64,000 bases of DNA, taken from Bacillota bacterium. Its GTDB lineage: Bacteria > Bacillota_I > Bacilli_A > RF39 > UBA660. Numbering within the stretch: position 1 is the first letter of the stretch; every line of letters begins with the position of its first letter. The stretch is taken from NCBI GenBank assembly GCA_023460995.1, contig JAEWOE010000003.1:124001-188000 (forward strand). The letters run 5' to 3'. The translations under genes were made by a program, and so were the position numbers. Shown in pieces: positions 8,610-18,463 of this stretch. Under the pieces are notes generated by a model that made no database searches, was not told the origin of the DNA, and saw nothing but the letters and a program-made list of their open reading frames with translations.

Positions 8610-8654
8610 GGTAAGAAGTATTAATCCTTTTTTAATACTTCTTGCCTTTTTTTT
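8610..8654 (+). terminator. Terminator-like hairpin in the rhs leader
   Basis: A 15-bp stem (GGTAAGAAGTATTAA with TTAATACTTCTTGCC, one G-T pair), 7-base loop, then eight T. It lies between the predicted promoter and the RBS of the rhs gene, so it is either an attenuator or a second block against proS read-through. Confidence 0.75.
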
Positions 8655-8671
8655 GTAGAAGGAGAAAAAGG

Positions 8672-11600
8672 ATGAAGAGAATTAGGAAGTTCATCAGTAT
8701 AGTATTAGTATTTGCCATGTTAGTGCAGTGTTTCCCATTAACAGCAAATGCTAAAACTAATACTAAAAGTAGTAAGGAGAGTAAAGAAGAAGCAAAAGTT
8801 GAAGAAGTACAACAACAAAGCAAAGACGCTACTATAGAAAAAGAAATAGTAGAAATGCGTGAACCAAACAAAAAATATTTTGAAATGAGCGATGGTAGTA
8901 CAATGGTTGCTCTATATAATGAAGATATTCATTATCAAAATGATGATGGTTCATATGAAGAATTTAATTCATCTTTAAAAGAAGAAAGTGATGAATTTAA
9001 AACAGATAATAGTGATTATGCTATTAAATTTGCAAAAAAATCAAATAGTAAAAAATTAGCGACACTTTCAAAAGATGGCAATAAAATAAGTTGGTATTTA
9101 AATGATCAAAAGAAAGTTAATATGAAAAATATCACATTAAAAAAAGACGATGGCGATATAGATTCTGATCTTTTAGTTGGTAATGCTCATTCAAGAGTAG
9201 AGTATCAAAATATTTTAGATGGAATTACTTTAAGATATGATAATAGTGGTTCTGCTGTAAAAGAAAGTATTATTGCCTACTACAAAGAAGCGTTAGAACA
9301 GGAACTGACATTTACTTATGATGTAGGCGATTTAGAAATAATCAAGAATGAGGGCAACTCATTTAATATAGTAAATCCAAAAACAGGAGAGGTTATTTAT
9401 TATATAGATTCACTTTTCATGTATGATGATAATGGAGTTTATTCTAGTGATATTGAGCTAAATATTGTAAAAGAAAAAGGAAAATATAAAATTACTATAA
9501 CTCCAAATAAGGAATGGCTTAATGATAAAAGCAGGTCATATCCAGTTGTAATAGATCCATCTATAACTACAAGTCAAGATTATACACAAATTGATGATAC
9601 ATTTGTTTATAATGGTGATGGTAATAATAGTGCATCTAATCGTGTTAATTCACAAATGCTTAGAATTGGTAATAGTTCATTTGCAAGTATGAATCATGCT
9701 TCAGGAAGGGCATTAATTAAGTTTAATTTACCAACTCTAACTTCAGGAGATCAAATAGTAAATGCAAGATTATATTTAGCTAGTTATCCAACACATGCTT
9801 TTGGATATTCTTATCCAACAAGCGAAATAGAATTTGATGTTCATAAAATGAATGTAGATTGGAATGGCTATAATGCATACTATTCTAATACAAATAATTA
9901 TGATTCAAAGATAGCAGATTACATAGTTTACAGATATGACACAGCTAATCCAATAAAGTCATATTATTTCAATATTACAAGCATAGTTAGAGATTGGTAT
10001 GTAACAGGCAATAATTATGGTGTGATGGTAAAGGAAAAGAATGAAGCAAGTTGGGGTTCTAGACCTGATGCATATTTCTTTTCATCAGATTGCGGAGCAG
10101 CATATGCATCGGCAAGACCAATAATTACTATTGTATATCGTAATCAAACAGGATTAGAAGATTACATGACATATCAAACTAGCGCAATAGGAAATAACAC
10201 AGTAAACACTAATAATTACAATGGTAATTTAGTACTTACTCATAATGATTTAAGTACTACTGGTAATTTATTACCTGCAGCTATATACCATACTTATAAT
10301 ACAAATGATAAAAATGTTAATATAGGATATGGTAATGGTTTTAGACTTAATTATAATCAAGTAGTACAACTGGTTACCATCGGTTCAACGCCATATGCAA
10401 AATACATAGATGAGGATGGTACAGCCCATTATTTTAACAAAGAAAGTGATGTTAAATATACCGATGAAGATGGTCTTAATTTAACATTAACTCTATCAGG
10501 ATCTGTTTTTACAATGACTGATAAAGCAGGCAATAAAAGTGAGTTTACTAATTATAATGGTATATATAGACTTACTAAAATAATAGATACCAATAATAAT
10601 CAAATAAGTATAAATTATACAGGTAATTATGTAACAAGTATAACTGATGGAGCAGGAAAGAATTTAACACTTACTTATACAAACAATTTATTAACTAGTA
10701 TTGTAAATAATGTTGGTGAGCAAATAAATTATAGTTATACAGGTACTAATTTATCAATGATAACTTATTTAGATAGTACAAATACGCAGTATGGCTATGT
10801 AAGTAATTTACTAACAAGTATAACAGGTACAGACAATAGTAAACTTACTTATGATTATTATCCAGGTTCAGCATCAAGAGTTAAGAGCATAAAACAGTAT
10901 GGGACAGATAATAGTTTAGGCAATACTCTTGACATGAATTATTTAGAATATGCCACAAAAATTGTCGACAACACTGGTTTGTCAAATACATATATATTTG
11001 ATAATCTTGGTAGAACAATTGGAATAACAAATGGTAATGATAAATATGGAACAAGATATAATTATGAATCCTCTAGTAGTAGTAATAATAAATTAGCAGC
11101 AGTAAGTAACTTTGTAAAACCAGTGACAAATTTATTACTTAATTCTAGTTTTGAAAAAGACAGCAATTGGTTTGCGTCTAACTGGGGTGTAAATGCTGGA
11201 ACATGTTCATATGATACTTCAAATTATACAACGGGAATAAGAAGCGGTAAATGTACAGCTACACAAATACAGTCATCTCCCCTTTATGGAAATAGAATTA
11301 CAGTTTCACCAGGTAAAACATATACTTTATCTTTTAAAGTTAAAACAATAATAACTAGTGAAGAGTCTGTTCGTAATGGTGCACTTGCTATAATAAGATA
11401 TGTTAATGGTTCAAATAATCTTGCAACGTTTAACAGTTATAGTATAAAAACAAATGGTAATTGGGAGACAAGAAATTTTACATTTACTATGCCAAATGAT
11501 ATAGCTTCAACAGAAGCATACGTATTTTTAGGAATCGAAAATTTAATAGGAAATGTATATTATGATGAAGTTCAATTAGAGGAAGGTGAAATCGCTAATC

Positions 11601-14600
11601 CCTATAATATAGTGGAAAACTCTAGTTTTAATTATGGAACAAGTTATTGGGAAACATATAATATAAATCCGAACACTGATAATTCAGTTGTACTTGAAAA
11701 CAATAATGTATTGAAAATATCAGGAGTATATAATATAAGAAAATGGTTTAGACAAGTGGTATCGGTAAAAGGAGAAGCAGGTGATACATATACTATAAGT
11801 GGTTTTTTAAAAGCAAATGGAGTTCCATCAGATAATTTAAATGGCTCATCAACTTTTGCTTCAATTGAAATTTTGTATCAGGATGGAACATCTGGATGGG
11901 TTGGTATTGATTCAGGAACATATACAGATAATTGGCAATATTTTTCAAAAGACATACAAATATCTAAGCCATACAAAGGAGTCGCATTGTACGCATGTTT
12001 TTATAATAATTTGAATGCTGCTTATTTCGATGATATAAATATGTATAAAGATGTAAGCGGTAATGCCTATACTTACGATACAAATGGTAATTTAGTAAGT
12101 GCTAGTGACTTAGCAAAACAAAATAGTAAGTTTACATATGATGCTGCTAATCAATTAATGTCTAGTACTGAAACAAACGGTTCAAAATATACCTATGAAT
12201 ATGACAAGTTATATAAGAACAGAATTCTTAGAGGTTCTTCATATGATTTAACATATTCATTAGATTATGATAGTAAGGGTAATAACACAAAAGTAACTAT
12301 TACTCCTAAAGAAACTATTGATGAGATAGCAGATGGTCAGTATTATATAAGAAGAAATACTACTGATTATTATTTAGGTATAGATGGTACAAATATAGTA
12401 CAAACGACTACTAAGGATATATGGACAGTAACAAAGCAATCCAATAGTTATTATGAGATAATTCATAACAATACGGATAAAGCTCTTGATATATATGGAG
12501 CTGCTACTGCAAATCAGTCCAGAGTGGATTTACATCCCAAAAATCATACTATAGCGCAGCAATATACCATGGTGAAACAAGAAGATGGTAGTTTTTCAAT
12601 TAAAGCAAGTTATGCTACTAAATGCGTTGAAGTATATGGTAATAACTTATCAAATAATGCAAGTGTAACCATTTTTGATTGCAATAATTCTGTCGCACAA
12701 AAATGGTATTTAGAGAAAGCGGATGCAAGTACTAAATACATAGAAACAAATGCAACATACGATACAACAGGTGATTTTCTAACAAGTATGACTGATCAAA
12801 AAGGAAATACTACAAATTATACATATAATGATAAGGGACTTGTTTCAAGTATAACTAATCCAAACGATGTTAGTACAAGTTATAATTATGACATTAATCA
12901 TAATTTAACAAATGTATCAAGCTCAAATCATGCAAATAACTACACATATGAAAATAATAAACTCAAAACAATTAACTATAACAATTTAACATATACATTT
13001 AATTATGATGTGTTTGGAAATAATACAAACATATATGTAAATAATACATTACTTGTAACAAATACATATGCTGCTAATAATGGTAACTATTTAAGTAGAA
13101 CATATGGTAATGGAGACGTTACATCATATACATATGATTCATTTAATAGAGTTACAGGTGTAACTAATGAAACAGGAACAATAAATTACTTATATGATAA
13201 TATGAATAATTTAGCAGTAGCAAAAGATAGTTATAACAATACAAATACATATTATAAATATGATATATCTAAAAGGTTACTTGAAATTAACCAAAATAAT
13301 AATTATAAAATAAATTATGGTTATGATGCAAAAAGTAATATAAACAAATTAGAATATGCATTAAATAATATAAAATATAGTAATAATTATATCTACGATG
13401 ATGATAATAAAATTAGTAAAGTAACTAACAATCTTTCAAGTGAAGTATCATACTCATATGATGAATTATCTAGAGTAGATAATACTACTTATAAAAATAC
13501 TCAAGATAACAGTACATACTCTACTAACTATACTTATGAAAATATAGATAGTGATAAAACTACTACATCAATAAAAAAGATAGAAACAAATAATAATACA
13601 TATGCATATACTTATGATAATTTAGGTAATATAACAGAAGTTAAAACTAATAATACTTTAACTAATAAGTATTACTATGATGATATAAATCGGCTTATCA
13701 AAGAAGATGACATAGTAAATAGTAAAACAATAGAATATACATATGATAATGGTGGTAATATACTATCTAAAAAGTACTATACATATAATACAACATCATT
13801 AATAGATGAAGATAATTATACTTATAGTACAAGTAGATCAGACCAGTTAACAAGTTATAATAGTGAAGCTATTACTTATGATTCAATTGGTAATCCATTA
13901 TCAATAGGTAATAGAACACTTAACTGGGTAAATGGAAGACAGTTACAGTCAATTACTGATGGAAGTAATACATACTTATATAAATATAATGAAGACGGTA
14001 TAAGAACTTCTAAAACAGTAAATGGTGTAACAACTAATTATTACCTTGAAGGAAGTAATATCATATTTGAACAGACAAATGATAATATGATATACTATAT
14101 ATATGATGCAAGTGGTAATGTAATAGGTATGAAATATAATGATGATATCTATTACTATGAAAAGAATATTCAAAATGATATAACAGGTATCATGGATGAT
14201 AGTTTTAATATGCTTGCTACATATGAATATGATTCATGGGGTAATATCTTAAGTATCAAAGATACAAATGGTAATACTATAACAGATAGTACTAACATAG
14301 CTCTTATAAACCCATTTAGATATAGATCATACTATTACGATAGTGAAATAGGTATGTATTATCTTAACTCTAGGTATTATAATCAAGAGTGGGGAAGATA
14401 CATCAATGCAGATAGTATTTTTGGAGCGAACGAAGATATTCTATCTTACAATTTGTATGCATATGTATCTAATAATCCGATAAATAATAGTGACCCTACA
14501 GGAAACTGGAAATTACCAAATTGGGCCAAAATCGCTATAGGTGCCGCTGCAATTACAATTGGAGTAATAGCAACTGTAGCAACTGGTGGCGCTGCACTTC

Positions 14601-15034
14601 CTGCGTTAATTGGTGCAGCGAAAATTGTAGCTATCTCGGTAGCAGTATCTGTCACAGTTAAGGTTGCAACTAATGTAGTTAAAACGGTTTCCTCTGGAGG
14701 GGGAGTTAAAGAAGTAAAACAGACTGCACTAAAAGATGTTGGTGATGCTGTTGCAGATGGAATAATGTGGGGTGGTCTAAGTGCTGGAGCAATTATGGGA
14801 ACTCAAGCGTATTTACAATCTGCAGCTGATTATGGATTTAGTATAGCGAATGGAAAAATACAAGGTATGTATAATACTCCAAATACTTCAGGAGGCACAT
14901 TAATATCTATAAAACCCATAAATAAATTTCGTTTGGACTTGGATATTTATAATGGACTGCATTATCATATTGGCAAAGGTGCAGCCGGGAAAGTGCATAA
15001 TATAATTGTACCTTGGGTATTTGGACCAAAATAA
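8672..15034 (+). CDS. Secreted Rhs/YD-repeat polymorphic toxin protein
   Basis: 2,120 residues. Start ATG 8672 follows GAAGGAGA; an earlier in-frame TTG would add ten residues inside the leader hairpin. Residues 1-~28 are a Sec signal peptide ending ANA. A DNRLRE-like domain (~300-490) is followed by YD repeats (~505-810), two carbohydrate-binding-like modules starting NSSFE and NSSFN (~819-1130), a ricin-B-like lectin domain (~1219-1350), more YD repeats to ~1870 and the Rhs core NPFRYRSYYYDSEIGMYYL with SRYYNQEWGRYINAD (~1879-1920). After DPTGNW (~1945) comes a variable tip: a hydrophobic stretch, then a ~100-residue C-terminal domain with NGLHYHIG and KVHN, possibly a nuclease. Rhs proteins form a shell around a toxic tip that is delivered to competitors. 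The next gene is the likely immunity protein. Confidence 0.93.
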   Translation: MKRIRKFISIVLVFAMLVQCFPLTANAKTNTKSSKESKEEAKVEEVQQQSKDATIEKEIVEMREPNKKYFEMSDGSTMVALYNEDIHYQNDDGSYEEFNSSLKEESDEFKTDNSDYAIKFAKKSNSKKLATLSKDGNKISWYLNDQKKVNMKNITLKKDDGDIDSDLLVGNAHSRVEYQNILDGITLRYDNSGSAVKESIIAYYKEALEQELTFTYDVGDLEIIKNEGNSFNIVNPKTGEVIYYIDSLFMYDDNGVYSSDIELNIVKEKGKYKITITPNKEWLNDKSRSYPVVIDPSITTSQDYTQIDDTFVYNGDGNNSASNRVNSQMLRIGNSSFASMNHASGRALIKFNLPTLTSGDQIVNARLYLASYPTHAFGYSYPTSEIEFDVHKMNVDWNGYNAYYSNTNNYDSKIADYIVYRYDTANPIKSYYFNITSIVRDWYVTGNNYGVMVKEKNEASWGSRPDAYFFSSDCGAAYASARPIITIVYRNQTGLEDYMTYQTSAIGNNTVNTNNYNGNLVLTHNDLSTTGNLLPAAIYHTYNTNDKNVNIGYGNGFRLNYNQVVQLVTIGSTPYAKYIDEDGTAHYFNKESDVKYTDEDGLNLTLTLSGSVFTMTDKAGNKSEFTNYNGIYRLTKIIDTNNNQISINYTGNYVTSITDGAGKNLTLTYTNNLLTSIVNNVGEQINYSYTGTNLSMITYLDSTNTQYGYVSNLLTSITGTDNSKLTYDYYPGSASRVKSIKQYGTDNSLGNTLDMNYLEYATKIVDNTGLSNTYIFDNLGRTIGITNGNDKYGTRYNYESSSSSNNKLAAVSNFVKPVTNLLLNSSFEKDSNWFASNWGVNAGTCSYDTSNYTTGIRSGKCTATQIQSSPLYGNRITVSPGKTYTLSFKVKTIITSEESVRNGALAIIRYVNGSNNLATFNSYSIKTNGNWETRNFTFTMPNDIASTEAYVFLGIENLIGNVYYDEVQLEEGEIANPYNIVENSSFNYGTSYWETYNINPNTDNSVVLENNNVLKISGVYNIRKWFRQVVSVKGEAGDTYTISGFLKANGVPSDNLNGSSTFASIEILYQDGTSGWVGIDSGTYTDNWQYFSKDIQISKPYKGVALYACFYNNLNAAYFDDINMYKDVSGNAYTYDTNGNLVSASDLAKQNSKFTYDAANQLMSSTETNGSKYTYEYDKLYKNRILRGSSYDLTYSLDYDSKGNNTKVTITPKETIDEIADGQYYIRRNTTDYYLGIDGTNIVQTTTKDIWTVTKQSNSYYEIIHNNTDKALDIYGAATANQSRVDLHPKNHTIAQQYTMVKQEDGSFSIKASYATKCVEVYGNNLSNNASVTIFDCNNSVAQKWYLEKADASTKYIETNATYDTTGDFLTSMTDQKGNTTNYTYNDKGLVSSITNPNDVSTSYNYDINHNLTNVSSSNHANNYTYENNKLKTINYNNLTYTFNYDVFGNNTNIYVNNTLLVTNTYAANNGNYLSRTYGNGDVTSYTYDSFNRVTGVTNETGTINYLYDNMNNLAVAKDSYNNTNTYYKYDISKRLLEINQNNNYKINYGYDAKSNINKLEYALNNIKYSNNYIYDDDNKISKVTNNLSSEVSYSYDELSRVDNTTYKNTQDNSTYSTNYTYENIDSDKTTTSIKKIETNNNTYAYTYDNLGNITEVKTNNTLTNKYYYDDINRLIKEDDIVNSKTIEYTYDNGGNILSKKYYTYNTTSLIDEDNYTYSTSRSDQLTSYNSEAITYDSIGNPLSIGNRTLNWVNGRQLQSITDGSNTYLYKYNEDGIRTSKTVNGVTTNYYLEGSNIIFEQTNDNMIYYIYDASGNVIGMKYNDDIYYYEKNIQNDITGIMDDSFNMLATYEYDSWGNILSIKDTNGNTITDSTNIALINPFRYRSYYYDSEIGMYYLNSRYYNQEWGRYINADSIFGANEDILSYNLYAYVSNNPINNSDPTGNWKLPNWAKIAIGAAAITIGVIATVATGGAALPALIGAAKIVAISVAVSVTVKVATNVVKTVSSGGGVKEVKQTALKDVGDAVADGIMWGGLSAGAIMGTQAYLQSAADYGFSIANGKIQGMYNTPNTSGGTLISIKPINKFRLDLDIYNGLHYHIGKGAAGKVHNIIVPWVFGPK

Positions 15035-15052
15035 TGAATATAAGGTGAAAGT

Positions 15053-15400
15053 ATGAGAAAAATAAAAATTACGAGAGAGAATAAAAAACTAGTTGGTCGC
15101 TTAATAAAATATTACTGTGTTTTGAATTGTAGTATTGAAAAATTTAAAGAGTATGTTGAGCTAGAAGAAAAATATGAATTAAATGACCCAAGTAAAATTA
15201 TTTCTATATCAAATGGCAAATCAATTACTATTGATATAAATGACGAAAAGAACGAAATGTATATAGTTGCATTTACTTCGACAGGTGTAGTTTTTAGTAA
15301 TCTGATTATCATTGATGATAATTGCAAACATAAATCTTATTTTATCCAAACAAATTATAGTTTTTCAAAAGGTACTAGTCTTTTCCTTCAAGAACAGTAA
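15053..15400 (+). CDS. Likely immunity protein for the main Rhs tip
   Basis: 115 residues, not a family I recognise. Soluble, no signal peptide, predicted alpha/beta. It starts 18 bases after the rhs stop with RBS AAGGTGAAAG, the position expected for a cognate immunity gene that protects the producer from its own tip. A terminator follows. Assignment rests on position. Confidence 0.65.
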   Translation: MRKIKITRENKKLVGRLIKYYCVLNCSIEKFKEYVELEEKYELNDPSKIISISNGKSITIDINDEKNEMYIVAFTSTGVVFSNLIIIDDNCKHKSYFIQTNYSFSKGTSLFLQEQ

Positions 15401-15433
15401 ACGTAAAGTTAAAGCAAATTAAAGTAAAAGAAA

Positions 15434-15458
15434 AAGTGTTAGACACTTCTTCTTTTTA
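15434..15458 (+). terminator. Terminator after the immunity gene
   Basis: AAGTGT-TAG-ACACTT, extended by A-rich/T-rich arms, then TCTTTTT. It also overlaps the first codons of the following tip fragment, so that fragment is not read from the rhs promoter. Confidence 0.65.
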
Positions 15459-15703
15459 TTATAGTAAAACCAGCCCAAGGTTATGCGTTAATAAGTAGAG
15501 ATACAGGTGAAACATTGAAATATGGAGAGACCACTATGGGTCCATCAATATATACTAATAAATATTTAAACAGTATAGGTGCCGATATGAAATTTATGGC
15601 AGAAGGTACAAAATATGAAATGCATTACTGGCAACATAAAATGATAATAAATTATACTAAAGCAAATGGTGTAAGACCACTATTAAATAAAAGTGATTGG
15701 TAG
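15443..15703 (+). pseudogene. Orphan Rhs toxin tip fragment (first cassette)
   Basis: The frame is open from after a stop at 15440 to 15703 and reads IIVKPAQGYALISRDTG..., then GETLKYGETTMGPSIYTNKY and a C-terminal HYWQHKMIINY...PLLNKSDW. This style of C-terminus is common at the end of Rhs/YD toxins. There is no ATG start, RBS, signal or core region; only a TTG at 15515 could start it. It is therefore a displaced tip, silent unless recombined onto a full rhs gene. An immunity-like gene follows. Confidence 0.7.
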
Positions 15704-15711
15704 GTGATATA

Positions 15712-16149
15712 ATGAAACTATTTTTAAGTGGTGAAATAGAAAATAAGGCTTATGAAGATTATCATGTTATAAGTAGGCTAGTAGAAGAAAAACTACCTTT
15801 TGTCTGTGATAGAGTATTAAATTTAGAAAAAGAAGATAATTATGGTAAAGAATTTGAACTAATTGGTATAATCTGTATTATAGTACCAATCAGAATGATA
15901 GAAGCTGGAAGAAAAGAAAGAAAGCTTATAAAATGGAAAGATAAAGAAGCAGACATTAGATTATATATTGATTACGAAAAATTTATTAACTCATCATTTG
16001 AAGTTCAAAGATTAATGTATGTTAAAAATATAATGGATTCAATAGATGTTATTATTTCTAGATCTAAAGGCGATTTTAAAGGTGAAAAACTTAAACAGGA
16101 CATACTGGATGCTTTAGAATTAACATATGATGACTTAAAAGATATTTAA
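15712..16149 (+). CDS. Immunity-like protein of the first orphan cassette
   Basis: 145 residues, soluble, unknown family. ATG 15712 follows AGGTGATATA (a TTG-started version from 15697 is less likely). It lies 8 bases after the orphan tip. Keeping an intact immunity gene beside a silent tip is typical of Rhs orphan modules, where immunity to kin carrying that toxin remains useful. Function inferred from position. Confidence 0.6.
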   Translation: MKLFLSGEIENKAYEDYHVISRLVEEKLPFVCDRVLNLEKEDNYGKEFELIGIICIIVPIRMIEAGRKERKLIKWKDKEADIRLYIDYEKFINSSFEVQRLMYVKNIMDSIDVIISRSKGDFKGEKLKQDILDALELTYDDLKDI

Positions 16150-16152
16150 TTT

Positions 16153-16186
16153 AAAGAGGTTACTCCAGTAACTTCTTTTCTTTTTA
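16153..16186 (+). terminator. Terminator of the first orphan cassette
   Basis: AAAGAGGTTACT pairs with AGTAACTTCTTT (one G-T), 2-base apparent loop opening to a stable hairpin, then TTCTTTTT. A near-copy occurs at 26046. Confidence 0.7.
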
Positions 16187-16317
16187 CTATTCTTGTTTCT
16201 TAATACAATCTACCTATCCCAGTAGTCTCTAAATATATAGTAACAACTTAATCAGTAATCTTCATATCATGCCCATCAACCAAATTATCATACTCATATG
16301 ATGAATTATCTAGAGTA
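16153..16317 (+). repeat. Cassette-boundary repeat, copy 1
   Basis: Terminator, then GTTTCTTAATACAATC, a stretch around AACTATATAGTAACAA-like sequence, ATATCATG and TCATACTCATATGATGAATT. The same order of motifs recurs at 26043-26217. The right part is the start of the Rhs core segment that also occurs in the main gene at ~13447. Confidence 0.75.
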
Positions 16318-17868
16318 AATAATACTACTTATAAAAATACTTTAGATAATAGTACATATTCTACTAACTATAATACCTATGAATATACTTATGATACTTT
16401 AGGTAATATAACAGAAGTTAAAACAAATAATGTTTTAACAGATAAATATTACTATGATGATATAAATCAGCTAATTAGAGAAGATGATTTAGTAAATAGT
16501 AAAACAATAGAATATACATACGATAATGGTGGTAATATATTATCTAAAAAGTACTATACATATAATACAACTAAATTAATTGATGAAGATACTTATACTT
16601 ATAGTACGACTAGATCAGACCAGTTAACTAATTATAATATTGAAACTATTACTTATGATTCTATTGGTAATCCACTTACAATAGATACTAAAACACTTAA
16701 TTGGGTAAATGGAAGACAGTTACAGTCTATTACTGATGGAAGTAATACATACTTATATAAATATAATGAAGATGGTATAAGAACTTCTAAAACAATAAAT
16801 GGAGTAACAATTAATTATAAGTTGCAAGGAAGTAATATCATATTTGAACAGACAAATGATAATATGATATACTATATATATGATGCAAGGGGTAATGTCA
16901 TAGGACTTAAATATAATAATGATATTTATTACTATGACAAGAATATTCAAAATGATGTAACAGGTATCATGGATGATAGCTTTAACTTACTTACTACATA
17001 TGAATATGATTCATGGGGTAATATCTTAAGTATCAAAGATACAAATGGTAATATCATAACAGATAGTACCAACATAGCACTTATAAACCCATTTAGATAT
17101 AGATCATACTATTACGATAGTGAGATAGGCATGTATTATATTAACTCTAGATATTATTATTTTGAGTGGGGTAGGTTTATAAATGTAGACGAAACTACAG
17201 GACAAATTGGAGGACCTATTTTAGGACATAATATGTATAAATACGCTTTCAATAATCCTATTAATCTACAGGATGAAGATGGTAACTGGCCAAAATGGTT
17301 AAAAGCTGTTGCAATAGTTACCGCTGCTATAGTAGTTGTAGCAGCAGTAACGTTGGCTACTGCTGGCACGGGAACAGCTGCGGCTGTAATAGCAGCAGGA
17401 GTATTAAAAGGTGTGGTAACAGGTTCCCTTATAGGAGCAGCTAGTGGTGCTGTAATTAGTGGTGTCTCACATGTCGTCTCCTCGGGTAGCACTAAAGGCA
17501 TTGCTAAAGCAATGGTAAATGGAGCAGTAACAGATGCGGTAACAGGTGCAGTCACAGGCGCTGTATTGGGTGGAGTTTCTAGTGCAATACAAGTCGGACA
17601 AGCTGCAAGTGCTTGGGGCGAAGCAGGAGGAAGAAATGCTTATGAAAATATGGCCTCTCATTATAGCAAACATGTTTTAAACGAAGGTCATACTTATCTT
17701 GGCAAAAACATTATACAATATACAAACAATGCTAAAAGTTTTTATGGCATGAATCAAGGAATTATGAGATTAACATCGTCTGGAAACTATGCAATTAGAG
17801 CAACATTTTCAGGACACAATGTGGGAGGATTTTTCTCGCAAGCTGGCAAAATATTTTCGTTCTTTTAG
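16252..17868 (+). pseudogene. Silent Rhs core plus alternative tip (second cassette)
   Basis: Open in one frame for 538 codons after the stop at 16249, but the first possible start is a TTG at 16822 without RBS. Bases ~16288-17165 repeat the 3' core of the main rhs gene (~13447-14395), with one internal deletion near 16372, ending at the shared core SYYYDSEIGMYY...EWGRFINVDE. After the core junction (DEDGNW) the sequence diverges: a long Ala/Gly/Val-rich hydrophobic segment, then a C-terminal domain with HYSKHVLNEGHTYLGKN, of unknown toxic activity. It lacks signal peptide and N-terminal domains, so it cannot be secreted alone; recombination through the shared core would put this tip on the main protein. 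Confidence 0.85.
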
Positions 17869-17883
17869 AAATATGGAGGATGT

Positions 17884-18222
17884 ATGAAAAATATAATTGA
17901 AAAACAAGATGAATATATATTAAAAAGTTTTATTGAAAATAAAATACCTAAATATATTAAATTTCATGAAAATGATGAAATAGATTTAATGGAGAATTAT
18001 GAAGAATTAGTTAATTATTCACAAAGCTTATTAAATAAACGTGAAATTGATTTTAATAGTAATACATATGGAACAGGAAAAACATTTATTTTCAACGATA
18101 AATATAAAAACAAATTAATTGAAACTGCAAATAATAGTAATGATGATGACCTAAAAATACATTGTTATTTAAGTTTGTCAACATTATTAACTTTGCGAAA
18201 ATACGCTAAAAAAAATGATTAA
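17884..18222 (+). CDS. Immunity-like protein of the second cassette
   Basis: 112 residues, acidic, soluble, no known family. RBS GGAGG precedes ATG 17884, 15 bases after the tip. Its last 15 codons lie within the left 165-bp inverted repeat, so the same C-terminal coding sequence is also present, reversed, at 21183-21227. The C-terminus might therefore have been supplied or altered by whatever created the repeats. Function inferred from position. Confidence 0.6.
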   Translation: MKNIIEKQDEYILKSFIENKIPKYIKFHENDEIDLMENYEELVNYSQSLLNKREIDFNSNTYGTGKTFIFNDKYKNKLIETANNSNDDDLKIHCYLSLSTLLTLRKYAKKND

Positions 18223-18342
18223 GTGCTTCAGCGCTTTTTCTTTTTGGCATAACAAAAACCCAAACCGCTTCCCTCACACCCCGCGTTTTGGATTTTTTAA
18301 TTAGATTAACTAAAAATTTGATTTTGTTTATTCTGTTACTGA
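18178..18342 (+). repeat. 165-bp inverted repeat, left copy
   Basis: Bases 18178-18342 are the reverse complement of 21063-21227 with about two mismatches (GCGCT/GCACT and CCCTC/CCCCC contexts). The repeat holds the last 15 codons of the immunity-like gene, two terminator hairpins and a GC-rich stretch unlike the AT-rich surroundings. It ends shortly before the promoter of the trlF-like gene. Confidence 0.9.
18221..18298 (+). terminator. Two terminators inside the left repeat
   Basis: First AAGTGCT-TC-AGCGCTT followed by TTTCTTTTT at 18221-18245; then CCAAACCGC (18260-18268) with GCGTTTTGG (18283-18291) followed by ATTTTTTAA. Both also work in the reverse orientation, as in the right repeat. 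Confidence 0.7.
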
Positions 18343-18366
18343 CAGTAAGAAATATAAGCAAAATAC

Positions 18367-18395
18367 TGTTAAAATTTATCAAAAAATGTTATAAT
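18367..18395 (+). promoter_or_regulatory. Promoter of the trlF-like gene
   Basis: TGTTAA, 17-base spacer, perfect TATAAT at 18390-18395. It lies just inside the left inverted repeat, so it would move with the segment if it inverted. Confidence 0.5.
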
Positions 18396-18407
18396 CATAT
18401 TAAATTT

Positions 18408-18447
18408 AGCAGTATTAGAATCAGAGATTTTGATGCTGCTTTTACTT
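18408..18447 (+). terminator. Terminator-like hairpin in the trlF-like leader
   Basis: AGCAGTATTAGAATC pairs with GATTTTGATGCTGCT over all 15 positions (three G-T pairs), loop AGA, followed by TTTACTTT. The hairpin starts about 6 bases after the predicted transcription start and 17 bases before the RBS region, so it may attenuate expression. Confidence 0.65.
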
Positions 18448-18463
18448 TAAAGGAGAAGAAAAT

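Noticed and set aside
9500..14400. CRISPR-like or tandem repeats
   Set aside because: Repeats in this stretch are YD-coding repeats with variable spacing and protein-level pattern; no constant-length repeat-spacer array exists in the window.
17157..17555. 132-residue Ala/Thr-rich minus-strand frame
   Set aside because: Antisense of the hydrophobic Ala/Gly/Val segment of the silent Rhs tip; low-complexity coding in one strand keeps the other open.
16822..17868. Independent gene starting at TTG 16822
   Set aside because: The frame is open 570 bases further upstream with Rhs core similarity, and no RBS precedes the TTG, so it is a fragment rather than a gene with its own start.
18178..18342. 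Attachment site or transposon end with target duplication
   Set aside because: No matching short direct repeat flanks the outer edges of the two inverted copies, so classic transposition with duplication is not supported.
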